From MGBC163016 sp964469815 (lineage in GTDB: Bacteria; Actinomycetota; Coriobacteriia; Coriobacteriales; Eggerthellaceae), in NCBI GenBank assembly GCA_964469815.1, contig CAYXZC010000002.1, positions 15,278 through 79,277 of the forward strand: a stretch of DNA of 64,000 nt. Direction: 5' to 3'. This document shows positions 1 to 9,343 of this stretch, piece by piece (the first letter of the stretch is position 1; the number at the start of each line of letters is the position of its first letter). The notes below the pieces were generated by a model, which made no database searches, was not told where the DNA came from, and worked only from the letters and a program-made list of their open reading frames with translations. A program made the translations under genes and the position numbers.

Positions 1-65
1 TCCCGTTTCTTCGTGTTCATCCTAAATTGTAACGCGAAAGAGAGCTCGCTGCGATTTCTTGGAGG

Positions 66-995
66 TTAAAACTCGGCAGCCTTCCACATGAGGTCGAACA
101 TATCATCGAAGGAAAGCTTCAGATCGATGCCTGCTATCTCGCATACTATGGTGGCTGATATGACCGCTTGCGCGACCAGCATGCCCGCACCATCGAACGT
201 CCGACATCCGGCACGGCGCGCCGATGCGACCATGGCGGTCGTCCCATGGCCGTACACGGTATCCATGACCACCTGCGAGCTATTCAGAAGGGATGTGTCG
301 AACGGAGCCGGATCACCCGGGTTCATCCCGAGGGATGTGGCATCGATGATGATATCAGCTGCGGCTATGGCCTGCTTCGAGGTGGCATAGCTTCCGTACT
401 TGAAATCCGCCTTCTCATATGCTTGGACGAAGCTCAAATGACCGTCTGTCGCGGAAGGCAGGTCTATGGCTGTTGATGCGAGGTGATGGTAGTCATCGAG
501 GTAACGCGATATCACCCGTGCCGCCCTGTCCTTGTCGCGCCCCAGCAAGAGCACCTCACAAGCTCCGGCCTGCGCGCAGGCATGAAGGATGGAAAGCGAT
601 GTCGGGCCTGTTCCGCATATGACGACATGCTCGTCATTGAAGACCACCCCTTCGCGCTCAAGGTACGCAACGCATCCTTGCCCATCGACGTTATAGCCCA
701 CGAGCGTGCCGTCCTTGTTCACGAGCAGATTCACCCCTTTGGCCAATTGCGCCGTTGCCGCTTTGAAGTCAGCTGCCTCGTAGGCCTCGGGTTTGTAGGG
801 AGTGGTTATGTTGATGGAAAGGAAATCGCGCGCGCGCAAGAAGCTTTCAGCCTCTTCCACCGTCGGGATGTCCGCGAAATCGTATTCCCATGGAAGGCCG
901 AGCTTCTCGTAGAGCGCATTGTACATCGCGGGCGATTTCGAGTGCGATATCCCGCGCCCTAGGATGTAGAGGTTCTCGTGATCGTTGAGGGTCAT
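66..995 (-). CDS. aroE: Shikimate dehydrogenase AroE
   Basis: Reduces 3-dehydroshikimate to shikimate with NADPH in the cytoplasmic aromatic amino acid pathway. Near the N-terminus the sequence reads GRGISHSKSPAMYN, the substrate-binding SKSP motif. NITTPYK carries the conserved catalytic lysine region, VVICGTGPTSLS is the nucleotide-binding loop, and DATSLGMNPGDPAP is the typical late motif. About 309 residues, slightly longer than the usual 270-290. The ATG at 995 lies two bases after the mltG stop (TGATCATG), so translation is probably coupled; an in-frame TTG at 1001 would overlap the mltG stop. It is the last recognisable gene of an alaS-ruvX-mltG-aroE block. The identification is secure; the exact start is not. 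Confidence 0.93.
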   Translation of the reverse strand: MTLNDHENLYILGRGISHSKSPAMYNALYEKLGLPWEYDFADIPTVEEAESFLRARDFLSINITTPYKPEAYEAADFKAATAQLAKGVNLLVNKDGTLVGYNVDGQGCVAYLEREGVVFNDEHVVICGTGPTSLSILHACAQAGACEVLLLGRDKDRAARVISRYLDDYHHLASTAIDLPSATDGHLSFVQAYEKADFKYGSYATSKQAIAAADIIIDATSLGMNPGDPAPFDTSLLNSSQVVMDTVYGHGTTAMVASARRAGCRTFDGAGMLVAQAVISATIVCEIAGIDLKLSFDDMFDLMWKAAEF

Positions 996-997
996 GA

Positions 998-2116
998 TCA
1001 ATTGAATGTCGCTTGATGCTGATCGTAGGTCACACTGAAGGAATGCGAGCCGTCTTCATTGGTGAAGAAGAACATGTAGTCCGTTTTCTCAGGCGAGCAT
1101 ACCGCTTGGATGGCAGCCAGAGAAGGGCTGCATATCGGAGTGGGTGGAAGACCGGAATTGGTGTAGGTGCTATAAGGGGTGTTTGCATGCACATCTTCCG
1201 GAGTGGGATCGTGACCGACCTCATAGGCTGTTGTGGCATCGGACTCAAGATACGGCCTGTCGGATGCCAGGCGGTTGTAGAACACAGAGGCAATGGTGGG
1301 CATGCTCTCGGCGTTCGATTCCTTCTCGACTATCGATGCCAATTTCAGTACATCGTATTCGTTAAGCCCGCGGCTTTGCGGATACGACCAATCTATCTGG
1401 GATGTTTCGGCCTGGAACTGATCGAGCATCATGCGGATGAAGCTCGTAGCATCATCTGTAGGGGAAAGATTGTAGGTCTTGGGGAACAGATAGCCCTCCA
1501 AGGAATTGCTCCCCGCCTCTGCGAGGAAGGGGTAATCCAATGAATAGACCGAGGCATCGGAGGATGCTGCGATAAAGGACTCTGCGGTTATCCTGTTATC
1601 TGTAGCCTGTGCCACAGTATCGGCGATGTTGCTTATCGTGAACCCTTCAGGGATCGTGACCGATGTTCCGGTCGATGAAGGGCCGATGAGCAGCGCTTCG
1701 AGAATCTCATCTTGGGTCATGCCGCCCTTGAAAAGGTATACACCGGGTATTAGCGATCCAGCTGCATTCTTGCTGTTCATAAGATCGACGAACTGACCGG
1801 CGTTTGCTATCAAGCGCTCGGATGCAAGATCATCCGCTACATCACGTGCGCCTTCGCCTTGCTCGACCGTGACGACCACCTCTTGGCCGTCAGGAAGAAG
1901 CTCAACCGTATCGGTGCACGACCTTACGATCAGGAAAACAGCGATTATCAACGCTGCCAGTATCGCGATGGCTATTATGATCGGCGCTTTGGAGCGCTTG
2001 GGTTGTATGGCGCTAGTATCGTAGGTCTTGAACTGCTGAGATGCCTTTGCATGCGCCGAACGAGCGGCGCGACTGTTCTTTGATGAGATCGGAACTTGCT
2101 TTGAATGGAATGCCAC
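998..2116 (-). CDS. mltG: Endolytic murein transglycosylase MltG (YceG-like)
   Basis: Membrane-anchored lytic transglycosylase thought to cleave nascent peptidoglycan strands and set their length. A basic cytoplasmic N-terminus of about 45 residues is followed by one membrane helix (APIIIAIAILAALIIAVFLI) and an extracellular YceG domain. The segment ASIVEKESNAE contains the glutamate expected to be catalytic, followed by the family motif SVFYNRL and, near the end, NSGLPPTPICSPS. It starts at a GTG with AAAGG eight bases upstream and lies six bases after ruvX, so the two are probably co-translated. 372 residues, normal for actinobacteria. Confidence 0.92.
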   Translation of the reverse strand: MAFHSKQVPISSKNSRAARSAHAKASQQFKTYDTSAIQPKRSKAPIIIAIAILAALIIAVFLIVRSCTDTVELLPDGQEVVVTVEQGEGARDVADDLASERLIANAGQFVDLMNSKNAAGSLIPGVYLFKGGMTQDEILEALLIGPSSTGTSVTIPEGFTISNIADTVAQATDNRITAESFIAASSDASVYSLDYPFLAEAGSNSLEGYLFPKTYNLSPTDDATSFIRMMLDQFQAETSQIDWSYPQSRGLNEYDVLKLASIVEKESNAESMPTIASVFYNRLASDRPYLESDATTAYEVGHDPTPEDVHANTPYSTYTNSGLPPTPICSPSLAAIQAVCSPEKTDYMFFFTNEDGSHSFSVTYDQHQATFN

Positions 2117-2121
2117 AGGTT

Positions 2122-2547
2122 CTACCTTTCATTCGCTGATGATCTGCGATCGAGCCATGACTGCAAAAAGATGCTTGCAGCCACCATGTCTACTTTTCCT
2201 CGCATAGCCCTTTCATCATATCCCATTTCCCTCAATTTGCGCTTCGCATCCGCCGATGAGAGCCGCTCATCTGAGAATTCGATAGGGATCCCTGAGCTCT
2301 TCGAAACGCTCTGCGCCATCTCTTTGATATGCTCAGCCTGATGCCCTGCTTCTCCGGATAGCGTCAAAGGCAATCCGCAAACAAGGAGCTCAGGCTCCCA
2401 ATCCTCGAGCAATCGTTGGAAGGACTTCGAGCACGCCATCACCTCGGCGCTCGGGAGCACACAGATAGGCGTTGCCAGCATCTCGGTGGGATCGCTCACA
2501 GCAATACCCGTTCGCACATCCCCAATGTCGAGCGCCATTATCCTCAT
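2122..2547 (-). CDS. ruvX: Putative pre-16S rRNA nuclease / Holliday junction resolvase RuvX (YqgF)
   Basis: RNase H-fold nuclease of the YqgF family. The N-terminus MRIMALDIGDVRTGIAVSDP contains the first catalytic aspartate and the typical GxxRxGxAxSD signature. VCGLPLTLSGEAGHQ is the second conserved block, and DERLSSADAKRKLR carries the late DERL/T motif. I chose the ATG at 2547 because a GGAG sits six bases upstream; in-frame ATGs at 2553 and 2559 lack proper spacing. The product is 141 residues, the normal family size. It lies between alaS and mltG, the common actinobacterial order. Confidence 0.9.
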   Translation of the reverse strand: MRIMALDIGDVRTGIAVSDPTEMLATPICVLPSAEVMACSKSFQRLLEDWEPELLVCGLPLTLSGEAGHQAEHIKEMAQSVSKSSGIPIEFSDERLSSADAKRKLREMGYDERAMRGKVDMVAASIFLQSWLDRRSSANER

Positions 2548-2675
2548 ATGCATCTCCATCCCGAAAAGCGACCCAGTGCAAAAGATCCCGACACGCTCGA
2601 TGCACGAGCCAACGTGATCGGCACCTTGGCCTCAATGAACACCATCATGGCCTTGGATGGCACGATCAGCATCAT

Positions 2676-5312
2676 CTAAAGGAGCATATCCCTTGCGATA
2701 GCGAGTGCATCGTCTATGCCGGCCGCGTTCTTGCCTCCGGCCTGCGCCATCGTGGGCTTGCCGCCACCGCCGCCCCCGATCGCAGGCCCCATGGCCTTGA
2801 TGATCGCATTGGCATCGAACCCCTTCGCTACCGCCTCATCCGTACCGGCGGCCATGAGGACGACCTTGCCATCATGCTCTCCGGCAACGACCATGGCACC
2901 GGGCTCACCCATGCGCGTGCGGACGACATCCCAAAGATGCCGCTGTCCGCCAGCCTCCACAGCTTGAGCCCGAGCGATGATGAGCGGGTACCCATTGGGA
3001 GCTTGAACAGCCTGTTCGAGCAACGCATTGATCCCATCGTCGGAAACCGTGTCCTTAGCTCGCTTGGCGGCTTGCTGCATCTCTTTGAACGACTTCAGAT
3101 TGGAAGCTGTTCGCTCGGAGACATCGAACAGGGGCACCTTGAGCTCGGCGGCCGTCTCTTTGAGCTCGTCTTCGACCTTGTTCACATATGCCAGCGCACC
3201 GAAGCTCGTCACAGCTTCGATCCTGCGAAGATTGGCACCGACACTCGTCTCGGCTGTGATCTTCATGAATCCGATCTCTGCGGTGTTGTTCACATGGCAT
3301 CCGCCGCAAAGCTCCTGTGAGAAATCGCCAGCCTCCACAACACGCACCTTATCGCCATACTTCTCTCCGAACAGAGCCGTGACCCCATTGGCGCGCGCCT
3401 CATCGAGAGAGGTCTCATAGATCGTGGTGGGGATGGCCTCCATTATCTTGTTGTTCGCGACCATCTCGACCTCGCGGATCTGCTCGGGGGTCATAGCCTC
3501 GAAATGCGTGAAGTCGAAGCGAAGCCGATCAGGCCCAACATAGGAACCAGCCTGCTTCACATGGGCTCCGAGCACTTGTCGAAGAGCTGCATGGAGGATA
3601 TGCGTGCCCGTATGGTTACGCTCGATAGCGCTCCTGCGATTGTCGTCGACGACAGCGATGACGCTGTCCCCCACATTCAAGGTGCCGCCTTCGATCTTTG
3701 CCGCATGCACGTACAGACCGCTCTCGGGCGTAGTGGTGTCAACAACATAAGCGACAACATCATCTTTGACGATCTGACCCGTATCCCCGACTTCGCCACC
3801 CATCTCAGCATAGAACGGGGTCGTATCCAAGACGATCTCGACCTCATCTCCGCTTTGAGCCGACTCGACCGGGCGACCCTGCTTGATGATGGCGCGGATG
3901 CTTGCCGGAGCCTCCGTTTTGTCGTAGCCCACGAATTCAGTGGCGCCAACATCGTTGAGGATGTCGGTATAGATGCCGCCATAGGTTGACCAAGCAGCCT
4001 CGGCATCCTTCGCGCCGGCATTGCGGGCGCGCTCGCGCTGGGAGGCCATCTCGGCATCGAATCCATCCATGTCTATATCGATGCCCTTCTCACCTGCGAT
4101 CTCGGCTGTGATCTCGACCGGGAAACCGTAGGTGTCGTGAAGAGTGAAGGCGGTCTTGCCGGGAAGCGTGCTGCCTTCGAGCTTGGAGAGCTCTTCTTCA
4201 AGATAGGACTTGCCTTGGCGAAGCGTTGCTCCGAAACGCTCCTCCTCCGACAGGATGAGCTTGCGTTCGAGCTCGCGGTTCTCGACGATCTCGGGATACA
4301 CATCGCCCATGAGGCGAACGATCTCATCCACATATTCGTTCAGGAAAGGGCCATCGACCCCGATAAGATGCGCCTTCATGATGGCGCGGCGCAGAAGGCG
4401 GCGAAGCACGTACCCGCGTCCCTCGTTGGATGGCAGGATGCCATCGGCAATCATGAACGTCACAGCGCGAGAATGGTCGGCCATGATGCGAAGGCTCAGG
4501 TCGGTCGCCTCGTCCTGCCCATAGACCACGCCTGCAAGCCTCTCGCCTACCGCAACGAGCGAACGCAGGACATCGGTCTCGTAGTTGCTCTGCACACCCT
4601 GCATGATGGCGGCGATGCGCTCAAGACCCATTCCGGTATCGATGTTCTTCTTCGGAAGCTCCTCTAGCGTGCCGTCCTCTTGGCCATCGAACTGGGTGAA
4701 CACGCAATTCCAGTACTCAAGATACCGATCGCAGTCGCATCCTGGCGCGCAATCTGGGCTGCCGCATCCGAAATCAGGGCCTTGATCGAAGTAGAGCTCC
4801 GAGCATGGGCCGCAAGGCCCTGTGGGACCGGCACGCCAGAAGTTGTCATCTTCGCCCAAACGAGAGATATGGCTGTCTTCGATCCCCAGATCCTTCCAGA
4901 TCCCAATGGTCTCATCATCGTTCTCGAACACGGTGAAGTAGAGCTTCTCTATAGGAAGCCCCAACACGTTCACGGAGAAGTCGAGCGCCATCGAGCACAT
5001 CTCGCGTTTGAAGTACTTGCCGAACGAGAAATTGCCGAGCATCTCGAAGAAGCTCAAGTGGCGCCCTGTGGTGCCGATGATGTCGATATCGTTGGTACGC
5101 ACGCATTTTTGCACGGTGGTCGTTCCCACATAGGGCTCTTCCAGTTGCTTTTGCTGCAAGAAATATGGCTTGAACTGCACCATCCCGGCGCTGGTGAGCA
5201 AAAGGGACGGATCATCGGGTACAAGGGACGAAGAAGGCATGCGCTTGTTGCCCTTCTCTTCGAAATACCTCAGATAAGCCTCGCGGATCTCGGCGGTTGT
5301 CATGTAGTTCAT
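2676..5312 (-). CDS. alaS: Alanyl-tRNA synthetase
   Basis: Charges tRNA-Ala and edits mischarged Ser/Gly. The order is class II catalytic domain (FEEKGNKRMPSSSLVP, motif with SAGMVQFKPYF), tRNA-recognition domain, editing domain with HTGTHILH and CGGCHVNNTAEIG (zinc ligands), and a C-terminal DHHA1 domain with a glycine run (IGGGGGGKPTMAQAGG). The start is placed at the ATG at 5312, with AAAGGGA about nine bases upstream; this removes 24 residues of a longer open frame that do not look like family sequence. 878 residues, typical. It heads the alaS-ruvX-mltG-aroE group, with a 128-base gap before ruvX. Confidence 0.96.
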   Translation of the reverse strand: MNYMTTAEIREAYLRYFEEKGNKRMPSSSLVPDDPSLLLTSAGMVQFKPYFLQQKQLEEPYVGTTTVQKCVRTNDIDIIGTTGRHLSFFEMLGNFSFGKYFKREMCSMALDFSVNVLGLPIEKLYFTVFENDDETIGIWKDLGIEDSHISRLGEDDNFWRAGPTGPCGPCSELYFDQGPDFGCGSPDCAPGCDCDRYLEYWNCVFTQFDGQEDGTLEELPKKNIDTGMGLERIAAIMQGVQSNYETDVLRSLVAVGERLAGVVYGQDEATDLSLRIMADHSRAVTFMIADGILPSNEGRGYVLRRLLRRAIMKAHLIGVDGPFLNEYVDEIVRLMGDVYPEIVENRELERKLILSEEERFGATLRQGKSYLEEELSKLEGSTLPGKTAFTLHDTYGFPVEITAEIAGEKGIDIDMDGFDAEMASQRERARNAGAKDAEAAWSTYGGIYTDILNDVGATEFVGYDKTEAPASIRAIIKQGRPVESAQSGDEVEIVLDTTPFYAEMGGEVGDTGQIVKDDVVAYVVDTTTPESGLYVHAAKIEGGTLNVGDSVIAVVDDNRRSAIERNHTGTHILHAALRQVLGAHVKQAGSYVGPDRLRFDFTHFEAMTPEQIREVEMVANNKIMEAIPTTIYETSLDEARANGVTALFGEKYGDKVRVVEAGDFSQELCGGCHVNNTAEIGFMKITAETSVGANLRRIEAVTSFGALAYVNKVEDELKETAAELKVPLFDVSERTASNLKSFKEMQQAAKRAKDTVSDDGINALLEQAVQAPNGYPLIIARAQAVEAGGQRHLWDVVRTRMGEPGAMVVAGEHDGKVVLMAAGTDEAVAKGFDANAIIKAMGPAIGGGGGGKPTMAQAGGKNAAGIDDALAIARDMLL

Positions 5313-5578
5313 CTGTATTATCCCTTTGCTCGCAATACTGCCGGTCGTATCGGAATTCCGGCAACTGCTCCGGATCCGTTTCATTCATGCAATTATATTG
5401 CCTTTTGCCCCCATTGGCATACAAGATAGATACCATAGACGAAATTCATCCGCTGAATAGCAGAACTCTTGCGTTTTGGTGGCCGAAGTTGCATTTATAC
5501 TTAGACACGCTTTAGCAAACCTACGTCGGAAACAGCGGTCTATCCGGCGCGCGATCACTCATCTGAAGGAGGCAGCGG

Positions 5579-6883
5579 ATGTCACAGTATTTCCAACCTG
5601 AAATCGAGACGATGCCGCGCGAGGAATTGCGCGAGCTTCAGCTCGATGAATTGAGATCCACCATGAAGAATGCCCTCGATAACGTGGAGTTCTACCGCGA
5701 ATCGTTCGCCGATGCCGGAGTGGGGCTTCAAGATCTGCAGACATTGGAAGACATCTCCAAGTTCCCATTTATCACAAAGCAGGATATGCGGGATGCCTAC
5801 CCCTTCGGATTGTTCGCTCGCAAGAATGAAGACGTTGCCCGCATACATGCATCATCGGGAACCACAGGACAAGCCACGATCGTAGGGCATACGCAGACCG
5901 ACCTGGATAATTGGGGCGACTGCTTCGCCCGCGGCATCGCCATGGTCGGCGGCTCGAAGGACTCCACCATCCAGGTATCCTACGGATACGGTCTGTTCAC
6001 AGGCGGTCTTGGCGCGCATGCCGGCGGCGAGGCGATGGGATGCACCGTCATCCCGACATCATCGGGCAACACCAAGCGCCAAGTGCAGATGATGAAGGAT
6101 CTCGGCACGGACATCCTGGCATGCACCCCCTCGTATGCGCTGCTCATCGCGGATACGGCCATCGAGATGGGATATGACCCGGCCAATGACTTCAAGATCT
6201 CGGGCGTCATCTGCGGAGCAGAGCCGGCCTCTGAGAACATGCGCCAAGAGATCGCTGACAAGCTGGGCGTTCAGTACTGCGATGTTTACGGGCTTTCCGA
6301 GATCATGGGGCCAGGCGTTGCCATGGAGTGCGCCAACCGCGGTGGCCTTCACATCGCCGAAGACCAGTTCCTATGCGAGATCATCGATCCGGAGACCTTG
6401 GAGGTCCTTCCCGATGGGCAGTGGGGCGAGCTCGTGATCACCACGCTAACCCGCGAATGCACGCCTTTGATCCGCTATCGCACACGCGACGTCACGCGCA
6501 TCATCAGCGAGCCATGCGAGTGCGGGCGCACGCATCGCAAGATCGACCGTTTGCGCGGGCGCACCGATGACATGCTGATCATCCGCGGTGTGAACGTATT
6601 CCCAAGCCAGATCGAGCAGGTCATAACCGAATTCCCCGAGATCGCCACGCAATATCAGATCATCCTTTCCAACAACGGGCCGCTCGACAAGGTCGAGCTT
6701 CGCGTGGAGACCGTCCCCGAATTCCCGATCGACGAGGTGCGCAAGCTCGAAGACCTCAAGGCAAGGCTTGGCGCAGAGCTCAAGAGCAACCTGCAGATAT
6801 CCGTCGATATCAAGCTCGTGGAGCCTAAATCGATCGAGCGTAGCGAAGGCAAGGCCAAACGTATCATCGACAACAGGAACTAA
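5579..6883 (+). CDS. paaK: Phenylacetate-CoA ligase family protein
   Basis: Adenylate-forming enzyme that activates an aryl acid (phenylacetate or indoleacetate type) to its CoA thioester. The N-terminal EFYRESFADAGVG and FPFITKQDMRDAYPFG blocks are typical of PaaK. The ATP-binding P-loop-like ASSGTTGQATIVGHT and the later YGLSEIMGPG and RTDDMLIIRGVNVFPSQIE motifs are clear. 434 residues, standard length. A strong AAGGAGG lies seven bases before ATG. The ACT-domain gene follows 15 bases later, a common arrangement in anaerobes that ferment aromatic amino acids through 2-oxoacid ferredoxin oxidoreductases. The oxidoreductase itself is not in this window, so the substrate is inferred. Confidence 0.9.
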   Translation: MSQYFQPEIETMPREELRELQLDELRSTMKNALDNVEFYRESFADAGVGLQDLQTLEDISKFPFITKQDMRDAYPFGLFARKNEDVARIHASSGTTGQATIVGHTQTDLDNWGDCFARGIAMVGGSKDSTIQVSYGYGLFTGGLGAHAGGEAMGCTVIPTSSGNTKRQVQMMKDLGTDILACTPSYALLIADTAIEMGYDPANDFKISGVICGAEPASENMRQEIADKLGVQYCDVYGLSEIMGPGVAMECANRGGLHIAEDQFLCEIIDPETLEVLPDGQWGELVITTLTRECTPLIRYRTRDVTRIISEPCECGRTHRKIDRLRGRTDDMLIIRGVNVFPSQIEQVITEFPEIATQYQIILSNNGPLDKVELRVETVPEFPIDEVRKLEDLKARLGAELKSNLQISVDIKLVEPKSIERSEGKAKRIIDNRN

Positions 6884-6898
6884 GCGAAAGGAAATGCC

Positions 6899-7321
6899 AT
6901 GATAAGCCAGTTGACCGTTTTCCTAGAGAACAGAAAAGGGCATCTAGCCTCCGCAACGCGCGCCATCTCTGATGCCGGGATAAACATGCATGCGCTGTAC
7001 CTGGCCGACACCGAGGATTTCGGTGTCGCCAGGATCCTCTGTGACAGCCCCGAGCGCGCGAAGGACATCCTGGTCGATGGGGGTTTTCGAGCAGCTGTGA
7101 CACAACTCATCGCTGTGAAGCTCAAAGACGAGCCGGGCTCTCTAGCATCCCTTCTCGAGCTTTGCGATAGCAACGATATGAATGTTGAATACGCATATTG
7201 CTTCATCGCCGCCGGCGGTGAGGTGGTCGACGTTCTGAAGATCAACGGTGAAGGTGCAGAGGAGATGCTCACCAGCAACGGATACGCGACGCTAGAAGCA
7301 GAAAACCTTTATACCGAGTGA
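6899..7321 (+). CDS. ACT-domain protein paired with PaaK
   Basis: Small cytoplasmic protein of 140 residues with two tandem ACT folds. ISQLTVFLENRKGHLASATRAI begins the first and LIAVKLKDEPGSLASLLELC the second, each with the ligand-loop GxLA/GSLA pattern. Such proteins are ligand sensors that bind amino acids. AAAGG lies eight to nine bases before ATG, and the gene sits 15 bases after paaK, so they form one transcript. It may sense an aromatic amino acid or modulate the ligase; that is inference from pairing. Confidence 0.85.
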   Translation: MISQLTVFLENRKGHLASATRAISDAGINMHALYLADTEDFGVARILCDSPERAKDILVDGGFRAAVTQLIAVKLKDEPGSLASLLELCDSNDMNVEYAYCFIAAGGEVVDVLKINGEGAEEMLTSNGYATLEAENLYTE

Positions 7322-7340
7322 TCCTTTGACCAACAGACCC

Positions 7341-7417
7341 GCAAGGCAGCTTCAAAGCATCGGTTCGCCTTGCAATTCACGCCTATCGGCAGCTATCTCC
7401 CAGGAGAGGCTGCCGAT
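7341..7417 (+). terminator. Two consecutive hairpins after the paaK-ACT operon
   Basis: First hairpin: GCAAGGC at 7341-7347 pairs with GCCTTGC at 7367-7373. Second: ATCGGCAGC at 7385-7393 pairs with GCTGCCGAT at 7409-7417, extended inside by TCTCC/GGAGA. Neither is followed by a clear T-run, so intrinsic termination is only probable. Confidence 0.4.
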
Positions 7418-7435
7418 CTTGCATTCATCACGATC

Positions 7436-7471
7436 AAGCAGTCATATCAAGCGGTCATATCAAGCGGTCAT
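7436..7471. repeat. Short tandem repeat of a 14-base unit
   Basis: The unit AAGCRGTCATATCA occurs twice in full and once partially between the ACT gene and the convergent LuxR-type gene. No function is evident. Confidence 0.6.
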
Positions 7472-7557
7472 ACAGCCTGAGGGTCCTGCCTGATCACACG
7501 ATCGATAGGATCGATGATGCGATGGTGGTATCGGATCGGATCGGTTCGAACAGAGCG

Positions 7558-7932
7558 CTAAGTCCGATCCCCTCGATCCCTGCCTGCAAAATACATCTTC
7601 GTCAGAACCAGTAGGCAGAAATCCTGCCTGCTGCCCACATGGCATTTCTCGAAGATATTCCTCGCATGGAAGCTTACCGTGCTCTTCTCCAGCATCATCA
7701 ACTTCGATATATGCAGGTAAGATATCCCGAATAGAATATAGAAGGCCACGGCCTCTTCCTTTTTGGTCAGATGATAGTCCTCGAGCATCGATAGCTGCAA
7801 TGCCCGGTACCTGTATACCAGTCCCTCGATCTCAGATGCGGTCTTCGGCTTGCTTTTCAATACGTTCGGTTTCTTTTCACGTTCGTCGAAATCATGCATC
7901 AACGATTCGTAGATTCTATGCTTTCTATTCAT
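7558..7932 (-). CDS. Small LuxR-type helix-turn-helix protein
   Basis: A 124-residue protein whose second half is a GerE/LuxR-like DNA-binding domain: LTKKEEAVAFYILFG, ISYLHISKLMMLEKSTVSFH, ARNIFEKCHVGSRQDF follow the four-helix pattern. There is no receiver or ligand domain. The N-terminal half is charged and unrecognised. The ATG at 7932 is preceded by AAGAGGTG at good spacing, so an open-frame extension of ten residues is not used. It stands alone, convergent with the paaK operon and divergent from ahcY. Solitary LuxR-type regulators are abundant in Eggerthellaceae. The target is unknown. Confidence 0.75.
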   Translation of the reverse strand: MNRKHRIYESLMHDFDEREKKPNVLKSKPKTASEIEGLVYRYRALQLSMLEDYHLTKKEEAVAFYILFGISYLHISKLMMLEKSTVSFHARNIFEKCHVGSRQDFCLLVLTKMYFAGRDRGDRT

Positions 7933-8048
7933 GGTTACACCTCTTTTCAAGATGTGAAGCACTTTACGTACTTAAACGAAAGCAAGCCCTCCTTTGCACC
8001 CATGTTGTCGTATTATGTAGCCAATAAGGCGATCCGAAGGGGTAAAAA

Positions 8049-9314
8049 TTGATAAAAGATTTCGACATCAAAGATATCGCGCTTGCCGATGAAGGTCTTG
8101 CAAGGATCCAATGGGCTGACCGCGATATGCCCGTACTGGCGAAGATCCGCTCGCGCTTCGAGAAGGAACGCCCTCTCGAGGGTGTCAGGATCGGCGCTTG
8201 CCTGCATGTTACGACAGAGACGGCCAACCTGATAAGAACACTTGTTGCGGGCGGCGCAGAGGTTAGGCTATGCGCGTCCAATCCCCTCTCCACGCAAGAC
8301 GATACAGCCGCCAGCTTGGTGCGAGATTTCGGCGTCAGCGTATATGCCATAAAAGGTGAGGACACAGAAACGTATTACAAGCATGTCGATGCTGTCATCG
8401 ATTTCAAACCGCAGATCACCATAGATGACGGCGCCGATGTGGTCGGACGCATACACGAGAGCAGGCGCGATGCCCTGCAGTACATCATCGGAGGCGCTGA
8501 GGAGACCACCACAGGTGTCATCAGGCTTGCAGCCATGGCCGCCGATGGTGCGCTTGAGTATCCGATAATCGCTGTGAACGATGCGAAGACGAAGCACTTC
8601 TTCGACAACAGATATGGAACAGGGCAATCCACCTTGGACGGCATAATCCGCCTCACCAATAGATTGCTGGCAGGTCGCACGTTCGTTGTGTCGGGTTATG
8701 GATGGTGCGGCAAAGGCCTTGCCATGAGAGCCCGCGGGATGGGATGCCAGGTCGTAGTGTGCGAGGTGGATCCCACCGCAGCACTTGAGGCGCACATGGA
8801 TGGCTTTGCGGTGATGCCGCGTGAAGAGGCGGCAAAGATCGCTGACATTTGGGTGACGGTGACCGGCAATCTCAACGTCATCGATGATGTGTGCTACGAG
8901 AACATGAAGGACGGCGCCATCATATGCAATTCCGGACATTTCAACTCCGAGATCAACATCCCGTGGCTCGAGGAGCATGCGGTCAAGATCGAGGAGATAA
9001 AGCCCATGGTCGTTGAGTACACCCTCGCAGATGATCGCACCATAATCCTCCTTGCAGAAGGGCGCCTTGTGAACCTATCGGGAGCGGAGGGGCATCCTGC
9101 GAACGTCATGGACATGAGCTTTGCGAACCATGCACTTTGTGCTGAGTATCTGCTCGAAAATGCCAAGGAGATGAAACCTGAGGTCTATGATGTTCCGGAG
9201 GAGATCGACGAGAAGGTTGCGCTCCTTAAGCTCGATACCCTTGGGATCAAGATAGATACGCTAACAGATGAGCAGATCAAATACATGAACTCCTGGAACA
9301 TGGGTACTGTATAG
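8049..9314 (+). CDS. ahcY: Adenosylhomocysteinase (S-adenosylhomocysteine hydrolase)
   Basis: NAD-dependent enzyme that splits S-adenosylhomocysteine to adenosine and homocysteine, relieving product inhibition of methyltransferases. Visible motifs: GACLHVTTETANLIRTL near the N-terminus, AVNDAKTKHFFDNRYGTGQS in the catalytic region, VVSGYGWCGKGLAMRARGMG as the Rossmann NAD-binding loop, and ICNSGHFNSEI. 421 residues without the long insert of eukaryotic and proteobacterial forms. The start is TTG with GAAGGGG about six bases upstream. It is a single gene; no methionine-cycle neighbour is present. Confidence 0.95.
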   Translation: MIKDFDIKDIALADEGLARIQWADRDMPVLAKIRSRFEKERPLEGVRIGACLHVTTETANLIRTLVAGGAEVRLCASNPLSTQDDTAASLVRDFGVSVYAIKGEDTETYYKHVDAVIDFKPQITIDDGADVVGRIHESRRDALQYIIGGAEETTTGVIRLAAMAADGALEYPIIAVNDAKTKHFFDNRYGTGQSTLDGIIRLTNRLLAGRTFVVSGYGWCGKGLAMRARGMGCQVVVCEVDPTAALEAHMDGFAVMPREEAAKIADIWVTVTGNLNVIDDVCYENMKDGAIICNSGHFNSEINIPWLEEHAVKIEEIKPMVVEYTLADDRTIILLAEGRLVNLSGAEGHPANVMDMSFANHALCAEYLLENAKEMKPEVYDVPEEIDEKVALLKLDTLGIKIDTLTDEQIKYMNSWNMGTV

Positions 9315-9343
9315 CAGAAGCACCGAAGCTGATCGGAGCGATC

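Noticed and set aside
1..65. Start of another gene at the left edge (ATG at 20 on the minus strand)
   Set aside because: Only about six codons are visible and the ribosome site is poorly spaced, so no claim is made.
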